A DNA stretch of 64,000 bases from Zunongwangia pacifica (GCF_023499215.1 NZ_JAKHSK010000008.1:62001-126000), one strand, 5' to 3'; shown: positions 48,466 through 58,342, counted from the first letter of the stretch. Translations and numbers: made by a program. The notes: generated by a model not told the origin, from the letters alone.

Positions 48466-49719
48466 TTAGTTGCTAATATTCTTGGAGTTTGTCATGCCCA
48501 TGCCAATAATCCTGTCGTACCTTCCTCCAATTTCGCGATAATAGATAAGCACTCGATATTCGTTTTCGGTTTCGTCGTAATTTCCACTAACAAATCCTTC
48601 ATCTAAGCTTCCGTCTTTATTTACAAGAATATATTTGTAATTATAATATCCTTGTTTAAAAAGACGGGCAGTTTCGTAATAACCGGTTTCTTCATTGTAA
48701 TTAAGCGCTGTGCTGTTATCGGGAGTGAAATTATTAAAATTTCCGTAAATATGTAATTTTCCTCCGTTTATTGGTTCGGGATTTTTCAGTGAGAAGTGAA
48801 TCCAGGTGTATTCCGATTCTGTATCTACATCTTCAGCATCAAGCTGTCTAATTACAAAGCCACCATTAATATCGGGATTATAGGTGTATGGATTGTTGGC
48901 CCTGGCGATATCCCTGTTTAAATAATGATGATAAAGCTGATCTGCTTCTACTCTAACAATATCTGCGGTGGTGGCTCTAAGATCTTTGGTGTCAAATTGC
49001 AAATATTCGTTGCCGCCCCAAAAAGAAGTTTGCATATCATATCGATAAATCAATTGGTCGCCAACGGTATATTGCGGTTTGATATTTTTAATAGCCGTTT
49101 TTAAATTATTATTCTGAAGAATTAAAGGTTTTACCGTTTGTTCGGGATTACGGAGTAGTAGGTTAGGGGATTCTACTGTGAAATTTATCACTTGTTTAGT
49201 GTCTATAAACTGAAGATCCCTGGCTCTTTTTACGACAGGGGCAACACTAACTTTAGCTTCATAGATCATAAATTTTCTTGAAAACACCAGCTCTTCGTTT
49301 TCATTGAAAATCTTGATCATGTAGTTTCCTGAAACTTTTAGTGCTTTGGTATATTGGTTGGGAATACTTAATTCGTAGTGCGAAAAAGGCTGAAGGGTAT
49401 TATAAGAATTTTGATAATTCATAATTCTAATATCATCCAAACCTTCTAAATACTCGTTTTTCGAAAGCTGTGTAGGCTTCCAATCATAGTCGTAATGCTG
49501 TATTTGGTAATAATAATCGGCTTCATCTCCAATAATATCATCAAATGTTAAATTTAACATTCCGTTGATAGGGATCACCGGATTCCCATTATTGGTAGAA
49601 TTTTCCCCAAATAATTGTACCGTTCTTATATAGTTTGGCGGTGGTGTTTCTTTGATGACCTGCCCAATGGCAGACCCTGTAAAACATAAGAAAACCATCA
49701 AAAAAAATAATCTATTCAT
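48466..49719 (-). CDS. Type IX secretion system plug protein (DUF5103)
   Basis: This 417-residue secreted protein has a signal peptide ending near GSAIGQ and then the DUF5103 start (IKETPPPNYIRTVQLFGENS), DDIIGDEADYYYQIQHYDYDW, and RDLQFIDTKQVINFTV. The family includes the plug that seals the SprA translocon pore of the type IX system in Flavobacterium. The C-terminal part (GGKLHIYGNFNNFTPDN, YYNYKYILVN) is Ig/CBM48-like. It leads a unit with the DUF3667 gene and apaG and is divergent from the nqr operon. Confidence 0.88.
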   Translation of the reverse strand: MNRLFFLMVFLCFTGSAIGQVIKETPPPNYIRTVQLFGENSTNNGNPVIPINGMLNLTFDDIIGDEADYYYQIQHYDYDWKPTQLSKNEYLEGLDDIRIMNYQNSYNTLQPFSHYELSIPNQYTKALKVSGNYMIKIFNENEELVFSRKFMIYEAKVSVAPVVKRARDLQFIDTKQVINFTVESPNLLLRNPEQTVKPLILQNNNLKTAIKNIKPQYTVGDQLIYRYDMQTSFWGGNEYLQFDTKDLRATTADIVRVEADQLYHHYLNRDIARANNPYTYNPDINGGFVIRQLDAEDVDTESEYTWIHFSLKNPEPINGGKLHIYGNFNNFTPDNSTALNYNEETGYYETARLFKQGYYNYKYILVNKDGSLDEGFVSGNYDETENEYRVLIYYREIGGRYDRIIGMGMTNSKNISN

Positions 49720-49815
49720 TGTAAAAAAATATGGGTAAATGTACTTACAATTAGCATACCTTATTTTAATGCTTCTTATTTTAACAATTGACTAGCCCGA
49801 AAAAACACCAGTTTG

Positions 49816-49847
49816 TTGGGAAAAATCTCGTGAAAAATATAAATTTG
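49816..49847 (+). promoter_or_regulatory. Promoter of the nqr operon
   Basis: TTG (49816-49818), a 21-base spacer and TAAATTTG (49840-49847) match the Bacteroidota -33/-7 pattern. Transcription should start near 49853, about 35 bases before the nqrA ATG. It is the best complete promoter in the window. Confidence 0.65.
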
Positions 49848-49887
49848 CACGACTTTAAAATAAACTTTATAACATACACTCCATCCT

Positions 49888-51234
49888 ATGTCAAAAGACA
49901 TTCGAATTAAAAGAGGACTTACTCTACGATTAAAAGGGGAGGCGGAAAAACAAATAGTTGAGGCCCCAAGGTCCAAGACCTATGCGATTAAACCTCCAGA
50001 TTTTCACTCAGTTGTTCCTAAAATGGTTCTTAAAGAAGGAGCCAAAGTACTTGCAGGAGACGAAATTTTCTTTTCTAAATATACGGAAGAGGTAAGATTT
50101 ACTTCGCCGGTTAGCGGAACCCTGAAAGAAATTAAAAGAGCTGAAAAGCGCCGAATAGTTGAGGTGATTATCGAAGCCGATGCTACAGATTCCTACAAAG
50201 ATTTTGGAAAACTTAATGCAGCTACCGCTCCGGCTGAAGCTGTTAAAGAAAAAATCCTTGCAAGTGGTTGCGGAGCTTTTATCATGCAACGTCCATACGA
50301 CATTGTAGCAGATCCAAAAGATACGCCTAAGGCAATCTTTATCTCTGCCGTAACTACAGCACCTTTAGCAGCAGATCTAGGCTTTGTTTTAAAAGACAAA
50401 GTAAAAGCATTTCAGGAAGGGATTTACGCTTTACAAAAACTTACACCGGGAAAAGTTCATCTTTCGGTAGATGATTCTTCTTATCCAGTTCTTAAGGATA
50501 TTCAGGGTGTGGAGTTACACAAAGTTAGTGGTCCACATCCCGCAGGGAATGTTGGTGTACAAATCCATGAAATCGACCCTGTAAATGCAGGGGAGCGTGT
50601 TTGGGTTGTAGGCGCAGATCATGTTCCTGTAATAGGTAATTTGTTTTTAACGGGGTATTTTCAGCCTAAAAAGACAATTGCTGTTGCAGGTAGTGAAGCT
50701 AAGGATAGAAAATATTATGAGGTAATCCTTGGAGCAAATTCTGCAGATCTCATAGGGAATCAAATCCCAGATGATGTAAGGATTATTTCTGGTGATGTAT
50801 TAACGGGAGATCAAATATCCAACAATCATTATTTAGGTTTTTATCACAATACATTAACCTTAATTCCTGAAGGTAATAATTATAGAATGTTTGGATGGTT
50901 GCCATTTACGTACAATAATATCCATTCTAATTCTAAAACATCGTTATCCTGGTTGTTTCCTAATAAAAAATACGAGCCAACGACCAACCTTAATGGTGAA
51001 GAGCGTGCATTAGTAGTTACGGGAGAAATGGAAGAAGTTTTTCCTATGGATATTTATCCAATGCAATTACTAAAGGCTTGTATGGCTGGAGACATCGAGA
51101 AGATGGAAAATTTAGGGATTTACGAAGTAGCCCCTGAAGATTTTGCGTTGATAGATTATGTAAACACTTCTAAACTTGAAGCTCAGGAAATCATACGTCT
51201 TGGTTTAGATTTAATGATCACTGAAGTAGGATAG
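49888..51234 (+). CDS. nqrA: Na+-translocating NADH:quinone reductase subunit A
   Basis: This 448-residue peripheral subunit docks on the cytoplasmic side of the sodium-pumping NADH dehydrogenase and contributes to quinone binding. It begins KDIRIKRGLTLRLKGEAE and contains PDFHSVVPKMVLKEGAKVLAGDEIF and TSPVSGTLKEIKRAEKRR (barrel-sandwich hybrid fold), then GPHPAGNVGVQIHEIDPVNAGERVW, all typical of NqrA. It is first in nqrABCDEF, with 19 bases to nqrB. The complex suggests a sodium-based energy economy, as in marine bacteria. Confidence 0.97.
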   Translation: MSKDIRIKRGLTLRLKGEAEKQIVEAPRSKTYAIKPPDFHSVVPKMVLKEGAKVLAGDEIFFSKYTEEVRFTSPVSGTLKEIKRAEKRRIVEVIIEADATDSYKDFGKLNAATAPAEAVKEKILASGCGAFIMQRPYDIVADPKDTPKAIFISAVTTAPLAADLGFVLKDKVKAFQEGIYALQKLTPGKVHLSVDDSSYPVLKDIQGVELHKVSGPHPAGNVGVQIHEIDPVNAGERVWVVGADHVPVIGNLFLTGYFQPKKTIAVAGSEAKDRKYYEVILGANSADLIGNQIPDDVRIISGDVLTGDQISNNHYLGFYHNTLTLIPEGNNYRMFGWLPFTYNNIHSNSKTSLSWLFPNKKYEPTTNLNGEERALVVTGEMEEVFPMDIYPMQLLKACMAGDIEKMENLGIYEVAPEDFALIDYVNTSKLEAQEIIRLGLDLMITEVG

Positions 51235-51253
51235 TAGGATAAAAAGTTTAATT

Positions 51254-52438
51254 ATGGAATGGATAAGACAACGATTAGATAAATTTAAAGAGCCTTTTGG
51301 CAAGGGCAAAAAACTTGAAAAGTATGCTCCTGCCTTTAATGCTCTTGATACTTTTTTGTTTACGCCTAACCACACCACTAAAACCGGTGCGCACATTCGT
51401 GATGGTGTAGATTTAAAAAGAACAATGATTACGGTAGTGTTAGCCTTGATCCCTGCCCTTATTTTTGGGATGTGGAATGGAGGTTACCAGTACTTGCATC
51501 AATTACCAGAATATGCAGATGGTGTTCCTTTTATGGATGCCTTTTTAGAAGGAGCGTCTAAAATAGTACCAATGATCATAGTTTCTTATGTTATTGGTCT
51601 TGGGATAGAGTTTGCTTTTGCAATTTTTAGAGGTCACGAAGTGAATGAAGGTTACCTGGTAACCGGTTTGCTAATTCCTATGATCATGCCAATCGATATT
51701 CCACTTTGGATGGTTGGAGTAGCTGTAGTTTTCTCTGTGATTATTGGGAAAGAAGCTTTTGGTGGTACAGGGATGAATATTCTTAACCCAGCTTTAACTG
51801 CTCGTGCATTTGCTTTCTTTGCCTATCCAACTTATATGTCTGGTAACACCGTTTGGGTGCATAATGCTTATGAAATCGATGGGGTTTCAGGAGAAACCAT
51901 TCTTGGTAAATTGGCATCGGGTACAGATGTTCCTTATAATACTATGGACATGTTTTCTGGTTTAATCCCTGGTTCTATTGCAGAAACTTCTACTATATGC
52001 ATCCTGGCAGGGGGCCTTATTTTAATGCTAACAAAAGTAGGTAGCTGGAGAATAATTGTAAGTGGGTTTATTGGAGCTGCAGTAATGGCTTTCATATTTA
52101 ATTCACTTCCATCTTTAGGAGTTGAAGGGAATGATCTTACTAATTTCCCCTGGTACAATCACCTTGTAATTGGTGGTCTCGCTTTTGGTATCGTGTTTAT
52201 GGCTACAGATCCTGTTTCTGCAGCACAAACAATGAAAGGAAAGTGGATTTATGGATTTTTGATAGGGTTCTTTGCAATTATGATTAGAATCTTTAATCCT
52301 GCATATCCAGAAGGAATTATGTTAGCCATCTTATTAATGAATGTTTTTGCTCCTGTAATTGATCACTATGTGGTACAGGGGAATGTGAAGAAAAGAAAGA
52401 AAAGATTGGCTACAGTTAAAGAAGTGAAAACAGCTTAG
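51254..52438 (+). CDS. nqrB: Na+-NQR subunit B (FMN- and riboflavin-binding membrane subunit)
   Basis: This 394-residue subunit has about ten membrane helices and forms the sodium channel core with covalent FMN and riboflavin. NHTTKTGAHIRDGVDLKRTM, GKEAFGGTGMNILNPALTARAFAFF and FMATDPVSAAQT are family signatures. The expected FMN-attachment site at Thr215 reads SGET, where the ApbE target motif is normally SGA(T/S). The last 25 residues form a basic tail (VKKRKKRLATVKEV). It lies 19 bases after nqrA and 2 bases before nqrC. Confidence 0.97.
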   Translation: MEWIRQRLDKFKEPFGKGKKLEKYAPAFNALDTFLFTPNHTTKTGAHIRDGVDLKRTMITVVLALIPALIFGMWNGGYQYLHQLPEYADGVPFMDAFLEGASKIVPMIIVSYVIGLGIEFAFAIFRGHEVNEGYLVTGLLIPMIMPIDIPLWMVGVAVVFSVIIGKEAFGGTGMNILNPALTARAFAFFAYPTYMSGNTVWVHNAYEIDGVSGETILGKLASGTDVPYNTMDMFSGLIPGSIAETSTICILAGGLILMLTKVGSWRIIVSGFIGAAVMAFIFNSLPSLGVEGNDLTNFPWYNHLVIGGLAFGIVFMATDPVSAAQTMKGKWIYGFLIGFFAIMIRIFNPAYPEGIMLAILLMNVFAPVIDHYVVQGNVKKRKKRLATVKEVKTA

Positions 52439-52440
52439 TT

Positions 52441-53184
52441 ATGGAAGAGAAAAAAGTAAATAAAACAAATACAAACGGCTATACCTTTTTATTCGCCATC
52501 ATCATGGTATTAGTGGTAGCCAGTGTACTTGCTTTTACGGCAACATCGCTGAAGCCTTTGCAAAATGAGAATGTGCGTAATGAAAAGATGCAAAACATTC
52601 TTGCCACTGTTGGTATAGAAACCAGCAGGGATAGTGCGCAGGCTTTATACGATAAATATATTACAGAAACCGTTTCTTTAAGAGAAGATGGTTCTGTAGA
52701 CGAGTCTATCGATGCTTTTGAGGTTGATTTAACCAAAGAATTGCGTAGACCGGTTAAAGACCAGGTTTATCCATTATATATTGCAGATATCGACGGTGCT
52801 AAATACTATATTATTCCTCTTAGAGGAAAAGGACTTTGGGATGCAATCTGGGGATATATTTCTCTTAAAGATGATGTAAATACAGTTAAAGGTGCTGTGT
52901 TTGATCACAAAGGAGAAACACCAGGTTTAGGAGCTGAAATTACACAGGCATGGTTCCAGGAACGTTTTGCAGATGAAAAGATCTTCGACGAAAACGGAAA
53001 TCTTGTAGGGGTGTCTGTTGTAAAGGGAAGTAAGGGAAATGCTAATAAAGACGACAACCAAGTAGATGCTATATCTGGTGCGACAATTACTGGTAATGGG
53101 GTGTCTGATATGATTTCTGAAAGATTAAAGCATTATCTACCTTATTTCAAGCAACAAACTGACGTTAAAGTAGCAACTAAGTAA
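52441..53184 (+). CDS. nqrC: Na+-NQR subunit C (covalent FMN)
   Basis: This 247-residue subunit has one N-terminal membrane helix (about 13-36) and a periplasmic FMN-binding domain. The flavinylation motif [13 protein letters not shown] is intact, with Thr215 as the attachment residue for Apb[15 protein letters not shown] and [12 protein letters not shown] are conserved. It carries electrons between the NqrB and NqrD/E centres. Only 2 bases separate it from each neighbour, so the operon is tightly packed. Confidence 0.97.
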   Translation: MEEKKVNKTNTNGYTFLFAIIMVLVVASVLAFTATSLKPLQNENVRNEKMQNILATVGIETSRDSAQALYDKYITETVSLREDGSVDESIDAFEVDLTKELRRPVKDQVYPLYIADIDGAKYYIIPLRGKGLWDAIWGYISLKDDVNTVKGAVFDHKGETPGLGAEITQAWFQERFADEKIFDENGNLVGVSVVKGSKGNANKDDNQVDAISGATITGNGVSDMISERLKHYLPYFKQQTDVKVATK

Positions 53185-53186
53185 TT

Positions 53187-53945
53187 ATGAAGACAGATAA
53201 CACACAAACTTCTACAGATTCGGCTCAAAAAGCTGCTGAGAAGAAAAAAGATGAAATGATTCTGTTCTTATCAAGTTCAGAAGAGAAAGAACATTTTCTG
53301 TCTAAGAATAACAGGAAATTATTATCAGACCCATTTAACGATAACAACCCAATTACTGTTCAGGTATTAGGTATTTGTTCGGCATTAGCAATTACTGTAC
53401 AGTTAAGGCCTGCTTTGGTAATGGCTTTAGCGGTAATCGTAGTAGTAGCTTTTTCTAACGTGATCGTTTCTTTAATTAGAAATTTAATTCCTAATCGTAT
53501 TAGGATCATCGTGCAACTTGTAGTAGTTGCATCTTTGGTAATTTTAGTAGATCAGGTGCTTAAAGCATACTCTTATGATGTAAGTAAGCAGCTTTCGGTT
53601 TTCGTAGGTCTAATTATTACCAACTGTATTGTGATGGGACGTTTAGAAGCTTTTGCATTAGGGAATGGTGTTTATAAATCATTTCTTGATGGGATAGGAA
53701 ATGGTGCCGGTTATGGTTTTATACTTATCGTGGTTGCTTTCTTTAGAGAGCTATTAGGCTCAGGTAAATTATTTGGATACGAAGTTTTAGGACATAAAGC
53801 ACCAACATTAGCAGATTCTACCGGTCTTTATGCTTTAGGATATGAAAATAACGGTTTAATGTTATTATCCCCAATGGCCCTTATTATCGTAGGGATCATT
53901 ATTTGGGTACAACGTTCAAGAAACCGTAAACTAATCGAAGAATAA
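53187..53945 (+). CDS. nqrD: Na+-NQR subunit D with an N-terminal extension
   Basis: This 252-residue membrane subunit has six helices and the two cysteines ([15 protein letters not shown] and [15 protein letters not shown]) that, with those of NqrE, hold an iron-sulfur centre in the membrane. It is about 40 residues longer than the usual NqrD (about 210): residues 1-45 are rich in Lys, Asp, Glu, Ser and Thr ([20 protein letters not shown]) and lie before the family start near [12 protein letters not shown]. The start is set by the ATG 2 bases after nqrC; a Met at residue 24 is the only alternative. Confidence 0.95.
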   Translation: MKTDNTQTSTDSAQKAAEKKKDEMILFLSSSEEKEHFLSKNNRKLLSDPFNDNNPITVQVLGICSALAITVQLRPALVMALAVIVVVAFSNVIVSLIRNLIPNRIRIIVQLVVVASLVILVDQVLKAYSYDVSKQLSVFVGLIITNCIVMGRLEAFALGNGVYKSFLDGIGNGAGYGFILIVVAFFRELLGSGKLFGYEVLGHKAPTLADSTGLYALGYENNGLMLLSPMALIIVGIIIWVQRSRNRKLIEE

Positions 53946-53969
53946 TTATCAACAGCGAATTATCTTATT

Positions 53970-54584
53970 ATGGAATATTTAAATTTATTTGTTAGAAGTA
54001 TTTTCATAGAAAATATGATTTTTGCCTACTTCTTAGGAATGTGTTCCTACTTAGCAGTGTCAAAAACAGTGAATACCGCTGTTGGTCTTGGTGCGGCAGT
54101 AATTTTTGTACTTACCGTAACGGTACCAATCAACTTTCTATTAGATCAATATTTATTAAGCCCTGGTGCTTTAGCCTGGTTGAGTCCTGAATATGCCGAT
54201 GTAGACCTTAGTTTCTTAAGTTTTATCATGTTTATCGCAGTAATCGCGTCTATGGTACAGCTTGTAGAAATGATTGTTGAAAAATTTGCTCCGGCTCTTT
54301 ACGGTGCGTTAGGTATTTTCCTTCCGCTTATTGCGGTAAACTGTGCCATCTTAGGTGGATCTTTATTTATGCAACAAAAGAACTTTGGCGGTATAGGTGA
54401 AGCAGTAACCTATGGTTTAGGTAGTGGTATTGGATGGTTCTTAGCGATCATAGCTATTGCGGCAATTAGAGAAAAAATTACCTATTCTAATGTTCCTGCT
54501 CCATTAAAAGGTCTTGGGATTACATTTATCATCACGGGATTAATGGCGATAGGATTTATGAGTTTTATGGGTATTAAATTATAA
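53970..54584 (+). CDS. nqrE: Na+-NQR subunit E
   Basis: This 204-residue subunit has six membrane helices in the inverted topology of NqrD. Conserved cysteines in [11 protein letters not shown] and [13 protein letters not shown] supply the other half of the membrane iron-sulfur centre. [11 protein letters not shown]-type start ([21 protein letters not shown]) and [15 protein letters not shown] near the end are family-typical. It lies 24 bases after nqrD and 16 before nqrF. Confidence 0.97.
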   Translation: MEYLNLFVRSIFIENMIFAYFLGMCSYLAVSKTVNTAVGLGAAVIFVLTVTVPINFLLDQYLLSPGALAWLSPEYADVDLSFLSFIMFIAVIASMVQLVEMIVEKFAPALYGALGIFLPLIAVNCAILGGSLFMQQKNFGGIGEAVTYGLGSGIGWFLAIIAIAAIREKITYSNVPAPLKGLGITFIITGLMAIGFMSFMGIKL

Positions 54585-54600
54585 AAGAAAAACAACAACA

Positions 54601-55887
54601 ATGACAGTTATAATTGCAAGTATAGTTGTATTCTTAATTTTGATCCTTCTTTTGGTTTCTATTCTTTTAGGAGCTAAAGCGAAGTTAATCCCTTCGGGAC
54701 CGGTTAAAATTAATGTAAACGGAGAAAAAGACCTTGAAGTTAGTTCTGGTGGAACACTACTTGGTACTTTAGGTTCAGAAAAACTTTTCCTTCCTTCTGC
54801 TTGTGGTGGAGGTGGTACCTGCATCCAGTGTAAATGTATCGTTAAAGAAGGAGGAGGAACACTTTTACCGACTGAAGAACCACACTTTACCCGTAAGGAA
54901 ATTGCTGATGGATGGAGACTTGGTTGCCAGGTGAAGGTAAAACAGGATATGAAAATTCAGATTCCTGAAGAAGTTTTTGGAATTAAGAAATGGGAAGCAA
55001 CTGTAGTTAGAAACTATAATGTTGCTTCTTTTATTAAGGAATTTGTAGTTGAAATTCCTGAAGATATGGATTACAAAGCTGGTGGTTATATCCAAATTGA
55101 AATTCCTAAGTGTGAAGTTCCTTATAAGGATATCGATATTACAGCTCACCCAGAAGAGCACGAAACACCAGATAAATTTAAGGCTGAGTGGGATAAGTTT
55201 AACTTGTGGCCACTTGTGATGAAGAATAATGAAACGGTAGAACGTGCGTATTCTATGGCTTCTTATCCAGCAGAAGGTCGTGAGATCATGCTTAATGTTC
55301 GTATTGCTACTCCGCCATGGGATAGAGGTAAGAATGGTTGGATGGATGTGAATCCTGGTATTGCTTCTTCTTACATCTTCTCTAGAAAGAAGGGTGATAA
55401 AGTAACCATATCAGGACCTTATGGAGAATTCTTTATTAATGAAAGTGATGCGGAAATGCTTTATGTTGGTGGTGGTGCAGGTATGGCGCCAATGCGTTCA
55501 CATTTATACCATCTTTTCCGTACAGTAAAAACAGGAAGAAAAGTAACGTATTGGTATGGTGGTCGTTCTAAACGAGAGCTTTTCTATACAGAGCATTTTA
55601 GAGCTTTAGAAAGAGATTTCCCTAACTTCAAATTCTATCTAGCACTTTCTGAACCTTTAGAAGAAGACAACTGGAAAGTAAAAGACGGAATTGATGGAGA
55701 AGGAGATGGTTTCGTAGGCTTTATTCACCAGGTGGTAATTGATAATTACTTAAGTCATCATGACGAACCTGAAGATATAGAATTCTATTTCTGTGGGCCA
55801 CCGTTGATGAACAAAGCGGTAGAGAAAATGACTGAAGATTTTGGAGTACCTCGTGAGAATGTAAGATTCGATGATTTTGGAGGATAA
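54601..55887 (+). CDS. nqrF: Na+-NQR subunit F (NADH-oxidising, 2Fe-2S and FAD)
   Basis: This 428-residue subunit takes electrons from NADH. It has an N-terminal membrane helix (3-23), a 2Fe-2S domain with Cys68, Cys74, Cys77 and Cys109 ([13 protein letters not shown] and RLGCQ), an FAD domain with RAYSMASYP, and an NADH domain with [15 protein letters not shown] and the C-terminal [14 protein letters not shown]. All cofactor residues are present. It ends with a good terminator, so the two genes after it need their own transcription or read-through. Confidence 0.98.
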   Translation: MTVIIASIVVFLILILLLVSILLGAKAKLIPSGPVKINVNGEKDLEVSSGGTLLGTLGSEKLFLPSACGGGGTCIQCKCIVKEGGGTLLPTEEPHFTRKEIADGWRLGCQVKVKQDMKIQIPEEVFGIKKWEATVVRNYNVASFIKEFVVEIPEDMDYKAGGYIQIEIPKCEVPYKDIDITAHPEEHETPDKFKAEWDKFNLWPLVMKNNETVERAYSMASYPAEGREIMLNVRIATPPWDRGKNGWMDVNPGIASSYIFSRKKGDKVTISGPYGEFFINESDAEMLYVGGGAGMAPMRSHLYHLFRTVKTGRKVTYWYGGRSKRELFYTEHFRALERDFPNFKFYLALSEPLEEDNWKVKDGIDGEGDGFVGFIHQVVIDNYLSHHDEPEDIEFYFCGPPLMNKAVEKMTEDFGVPRENVRFDDFGG

Positions 55888-55909
55888 TTCAAAATATAGC
55901 GTATAGTTT

Positions 55910-55941
55910 AAAAAGCCGACTTGAAAAAGTCGGCTTTTTTA
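55910..55941 (+). terminator. Terminator of the nqr operon
   Basis: AAAAGCCGACTT pairs with AAGTCGGCTTTT around a four-base GAAA-like loop, followed by a T-run. It starts about 23 bases after the nqrF stop codon. Confidence 0.9.
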
Positions 55942-55974
55942 TATTCTTTTTTTCAAGCTTTACTGTTCTATTTG

Positions 55975-55982
55975 TAATTTTG
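55975..55982 (+). promoter_or_regulatory. Candidate -7 box before the small gene and apbE
   Basis: TAATTTTG matches TAnnTTTG fully but ends only 4 bases before the ATG at 55987. If it is used, the transcript starts at or next to the start codon and is leaderless. Confidence 0.4.
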
Positions 55983-55986
55983 CAGC

Positions 55987-56346
55987 ATGGCAAACGAATT
56001 ATCAAAACAAGAGCTTCATAACCTTGCAATGAACGTAGTTGGGAAAGATTTGGAGAAGAATGGATATGAGTTTTTAGGAGTAAATAGTAGCATTAAGGCA
56101 AATCCACAATTTGTAGCCTTAAAAAATAAGAGACTTCATTTTGTAGTGGTACGTGCGATTAATTATCCCATGGATCCACGAGTGATGGATAGAATTTATA
56201 TGGAAACCATGAAGCAGCATGCTTCTAAGTTTAATGCAAGAACCTTTTATGCCGGTGTGGGAATTGCAAATGCTAAGGATTACGAATTACCGGTGACTCA
56301 CGAAGAAAATTATATTATTAATTATGATGGCTGGCAGGAAATTTAA
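55987..56346 (+). CDS. Small uncharacterised protein between nqrF and apbE
   Basis: This 119-residue soluble protein is not one of the known NQR subunits; from memory, homologues in Flavobacteriia are sometimes mislabelled as NqrF. It has an alpha/beta make-up: an N-terminal helix (LSKQELHNLAMNVVG), a strand-like KNKRLHFVVVRAINYP, a helix (PRVMDRIYMETMKQHASKF) and a C-terminal strand. There is no signal peptide, cysteine or cofactor motif. Its end overlaps apbE by 23 bases in another frame, so translation is coupled to the flavin transferase. A role near NQR maturation is an inference from position only. Confidence 0.85.
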   Translation: MANELSKQELHNLAMNVVGKDLEKNGYEFLGVNSSIKANPQFVALKNKRLHFVVVRAINYPMDPRVMDRIYMETMKQHASKFNARTFYAGVGIANAKDYELPVTHEENYIINYDGWQEI

Positions 56347-57361
56347 TCTATCAATAGCTGTAGTAGTGGTTTTTTTCGCTTTTATTTTAGGAGCGTGTGA
56401 AGGGAATGAGTTTGAAGAACAAAATTATTCAGGTAGTGCATTAGGAACTTCCTACCACATTAAGATCTTTACTGGAAAAGAAGATTTACAGATTGAAAAA
56501 GGTTTGGATAGCATTTTTCAGGTGATCAATCAATCCATGAGTACCTATTGGGAAGAATCTGATATTTCCTTAATTAATCACGGTGTAGATTCTATAAAAG
56601 TGGACGAAAACTTTAAAAAGGTTTTCAAAGGTTCAGAGAAAATTTATAAGGAAACCGATGGCTACTTTGATCCAACTGTTGGTAATCTTGTAAATGCCTA
56701 CGGCTTTGGCCCAGATAAAAGCCCTGAGGCATTAAATGCTGCAACTATAGATTCTTTACTCCAATATGTGGGATTGGATAAACTGAAACTTACTGCCGAA
56801 GGAAGGATCAAGAAAGAAAATCCACAAATTTATCTGGATTTTAATGCTATCGCTAAAGGTTACACCATCGATGTTATTGCAGGATATTTTGAAAATAAAG
56901 GGATATATAATTATCTAATTGAGCTGGGTGGAGAATTGGTGAGTAAAGGAGAGCATATCACTAAGCAGAAGCCATTTATTGTGGCTATAGACGACCCTTT
57001 GCAAGAAGAAGGGGAAAGAACTTACCAGGCAACTTTAAAATTGAAAAACAGGGCTATGGCGACTTCTGGTAATTATCGTAAATTCAGGATAGATTCGATT
57101 ACAGGAGAACGTTTTGTACACACTATAAATCCGCTTACCGGAAAACCGGAGAGAAGCAATTTGCTTAGTGCTTCGGTCTTGGCAGATAATTGTATGCTAG
57201 CGGACGGTTATGCCACCGCTTTTATGGCGTTAGGACTGGAAAAAGCAAAAGAATTATCTTCTAAATTGGATAATATCGACGTGTATTTTATTTATTCTGA
57301 AAATGATTCAACTAAAGTATATGTTTCTGAAGGTTTTCAGGAAACCCTAATTACAGATTGA
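56324..57361 (+). CDS. apbE: FAD:protein FMN transferase ApbE
   Basis: This 345-residue lipoprotein (lipobox ILGAC) attaches FMN to Thr or Ser of target proteins using FAD and magnesium, on the periplasmic side. Motifs are YSGSALGTSYHI, MSTYWEESDIS, FNAIAKGYTIDVI, ATSGNYRKFRID and HTINPLTGKPE (metal and FAD binding). Its targets should be NqrB and NqrC of the operon just upstream. The start lies inside the small upstream gene (23-base overlap); ATG codons at 56324 and 56327 are equally possible. Confidence 0.95.
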   Translation: MMAGRKFNLSIAVVVVFFAFILGACEGNEFEEQNYSGSALGTSYHIKIFTGKEDLQIEKGLDSIFQVINQSMSTYWEESDISLINHGVDSIKVDENFKKVFKGSEKIYKETDGYFDPTVGNLVNAYGFGPDKSPEALNAATIDSLLQYVGLDKLKLTAEGRIKKENPQIYLDFNAIAKGYTIDVIAGYFENKGIYNYLIELGGELVSKGEHITKQKPFIVAIDDPLQEEGERTYQATLKLKNRAMATSGNYRKFRIDSITGERFVHTINPLTGKPERSNLLSASVLADNCMLADGYATAFMALGLEKAKELSSKLDNIDVYFIYSENDSTKVYVSEGFQETLITD

Positions 57362-57539
57362 TTCTACTAAAAATGTTTACTCGATAGGATTAAATATTTC
57401 AATCCTGCTTAAATGTATAGTTAGGAATAACTGAAACTAAAAAGGGATTTTGTAATAGATAGGAACCTTCGTTAAGAAGATAGTTTAATTTGGGTTTTAT
57501 AACTTTTGAAAATAATCCTTTTTCTAACTAAATACATTT

Positions 57540-58313
57540 TTAAACTTCAGGTTTGTGGCAAACGGGAATGATTTCTCCTTTGGCAAGGCGGAATTTGTCA
57601 ACTTCATCAGGAGATAATTCTTCAGTGAAATTTACTTCTTCAACTTCAAAACCAATCTTTCTTAATTTATCAAAATAGTCTCTTCCGTAGACACGTACAT
57701 GGTCATATTGGCCAAAAATACGAGCTCTTTCTTTTGGATCAGTGATGCTATCATCTTCAAAAGTAGTAGCGCGATCTAGTTCCTGCGGAATTTGTAGAAT
57801 GGCCGTGCCGCCGGGTTTAAGCACGCGCAGAATTTCCTGCATGGCTTTAGTGTCATCTGGAATATGTTCTAACACATGATTGCACAAAATGAAATCATAT
57901 TGATTAGTTTTAAATGGTAGGTTGCAGATGTCTGCCTTTACATCGGCTAAAGGAGAATTAAGATCTGTTGTGGTATAATCAAGATTGCTTAAATTCCTAA
58001 ATCGTTTATAAAAGGCCTGCTCTGGGGCAAAGTGCAGAACCTTCATATTAGCTTTAAAAAAGTTTGTTTTTTGCCTTAAATAAAGCCATAAAAGCCGGTG
58101 ACGCTCTAAAGAGAGTGTTGACGGCGATAATACATTGTCCCGCTGATTCTCGTACCCATAGGGCAAAAATCTTTTAAAACTTTTGCCATCTATAGGATCT
58201 GTATAGACATTACCTTTTAGTGTTAAAACCAAAAATGGCTTAACAAAATAACTAAGACGTATTAATAACGGTCTTGGTACTGTATTGAGAATCTTTTTAA
58301 AAAGCCTTTTCAT
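57540..58313 (-). CDS. Class I SAM-dependent methyltransferase
   Basis: This 257-residue protein has the Methyltransf_11 core: MKVLHFAPEQAFYKRF (motif I with an unusual HFAPE in place of the glycine-rich loop), DYTTTDLNSPLADVKADICNLPF, YDFILCNHVLEHIPDD and VLKPGGTAILQIP. An N-terminal 80-residue region precedes it (basic, GNVYTDPIDGKSFKRFLPYG). The substrate is unknown; this HFAPE-type group is often near lipid or cell-envelope genes. It has its own -7 box and is the last gene of the minus-strand cluster. Confidence 0.88.
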   Translation of the reverse strand: MKRLFKKILNTVPRPLLIRLSYFVKPFLVLTLKGNVYTDPIDGKSFKRFLPYGYENQRDNVLSPSTLSLERHRLLWLYLRQKTNFFKANMKVLHFAPEQAFYKRFRNLSNLDYTTTDLNSPLADVKADICNLPFKTNQYDFILCNHVLEHIPDDTKAMQEILRVLKPGGTAILQIPQELDRATTFEDDSITDPKERARIFGQYDHVRVYGRDYFDKLRKIGFEVEEVNFTEELSPDEVDKFRLAKGEIIPVCHKPEV

Positions 58314-58334
58314 TTAAATATATCTTTCCGGAGC

Positions 58335-58342
58335 CAAAGATA
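58335..58342 (-). promoter_or_regulatory. Candidate -7 box for the methyltransferase
   Basis: TATCTTTG on the minus strand is a full TAnnTTTG match 21 bases before the ATG at 58313, in the 69-base gap to the upstream gene. Confidence 0.45.
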
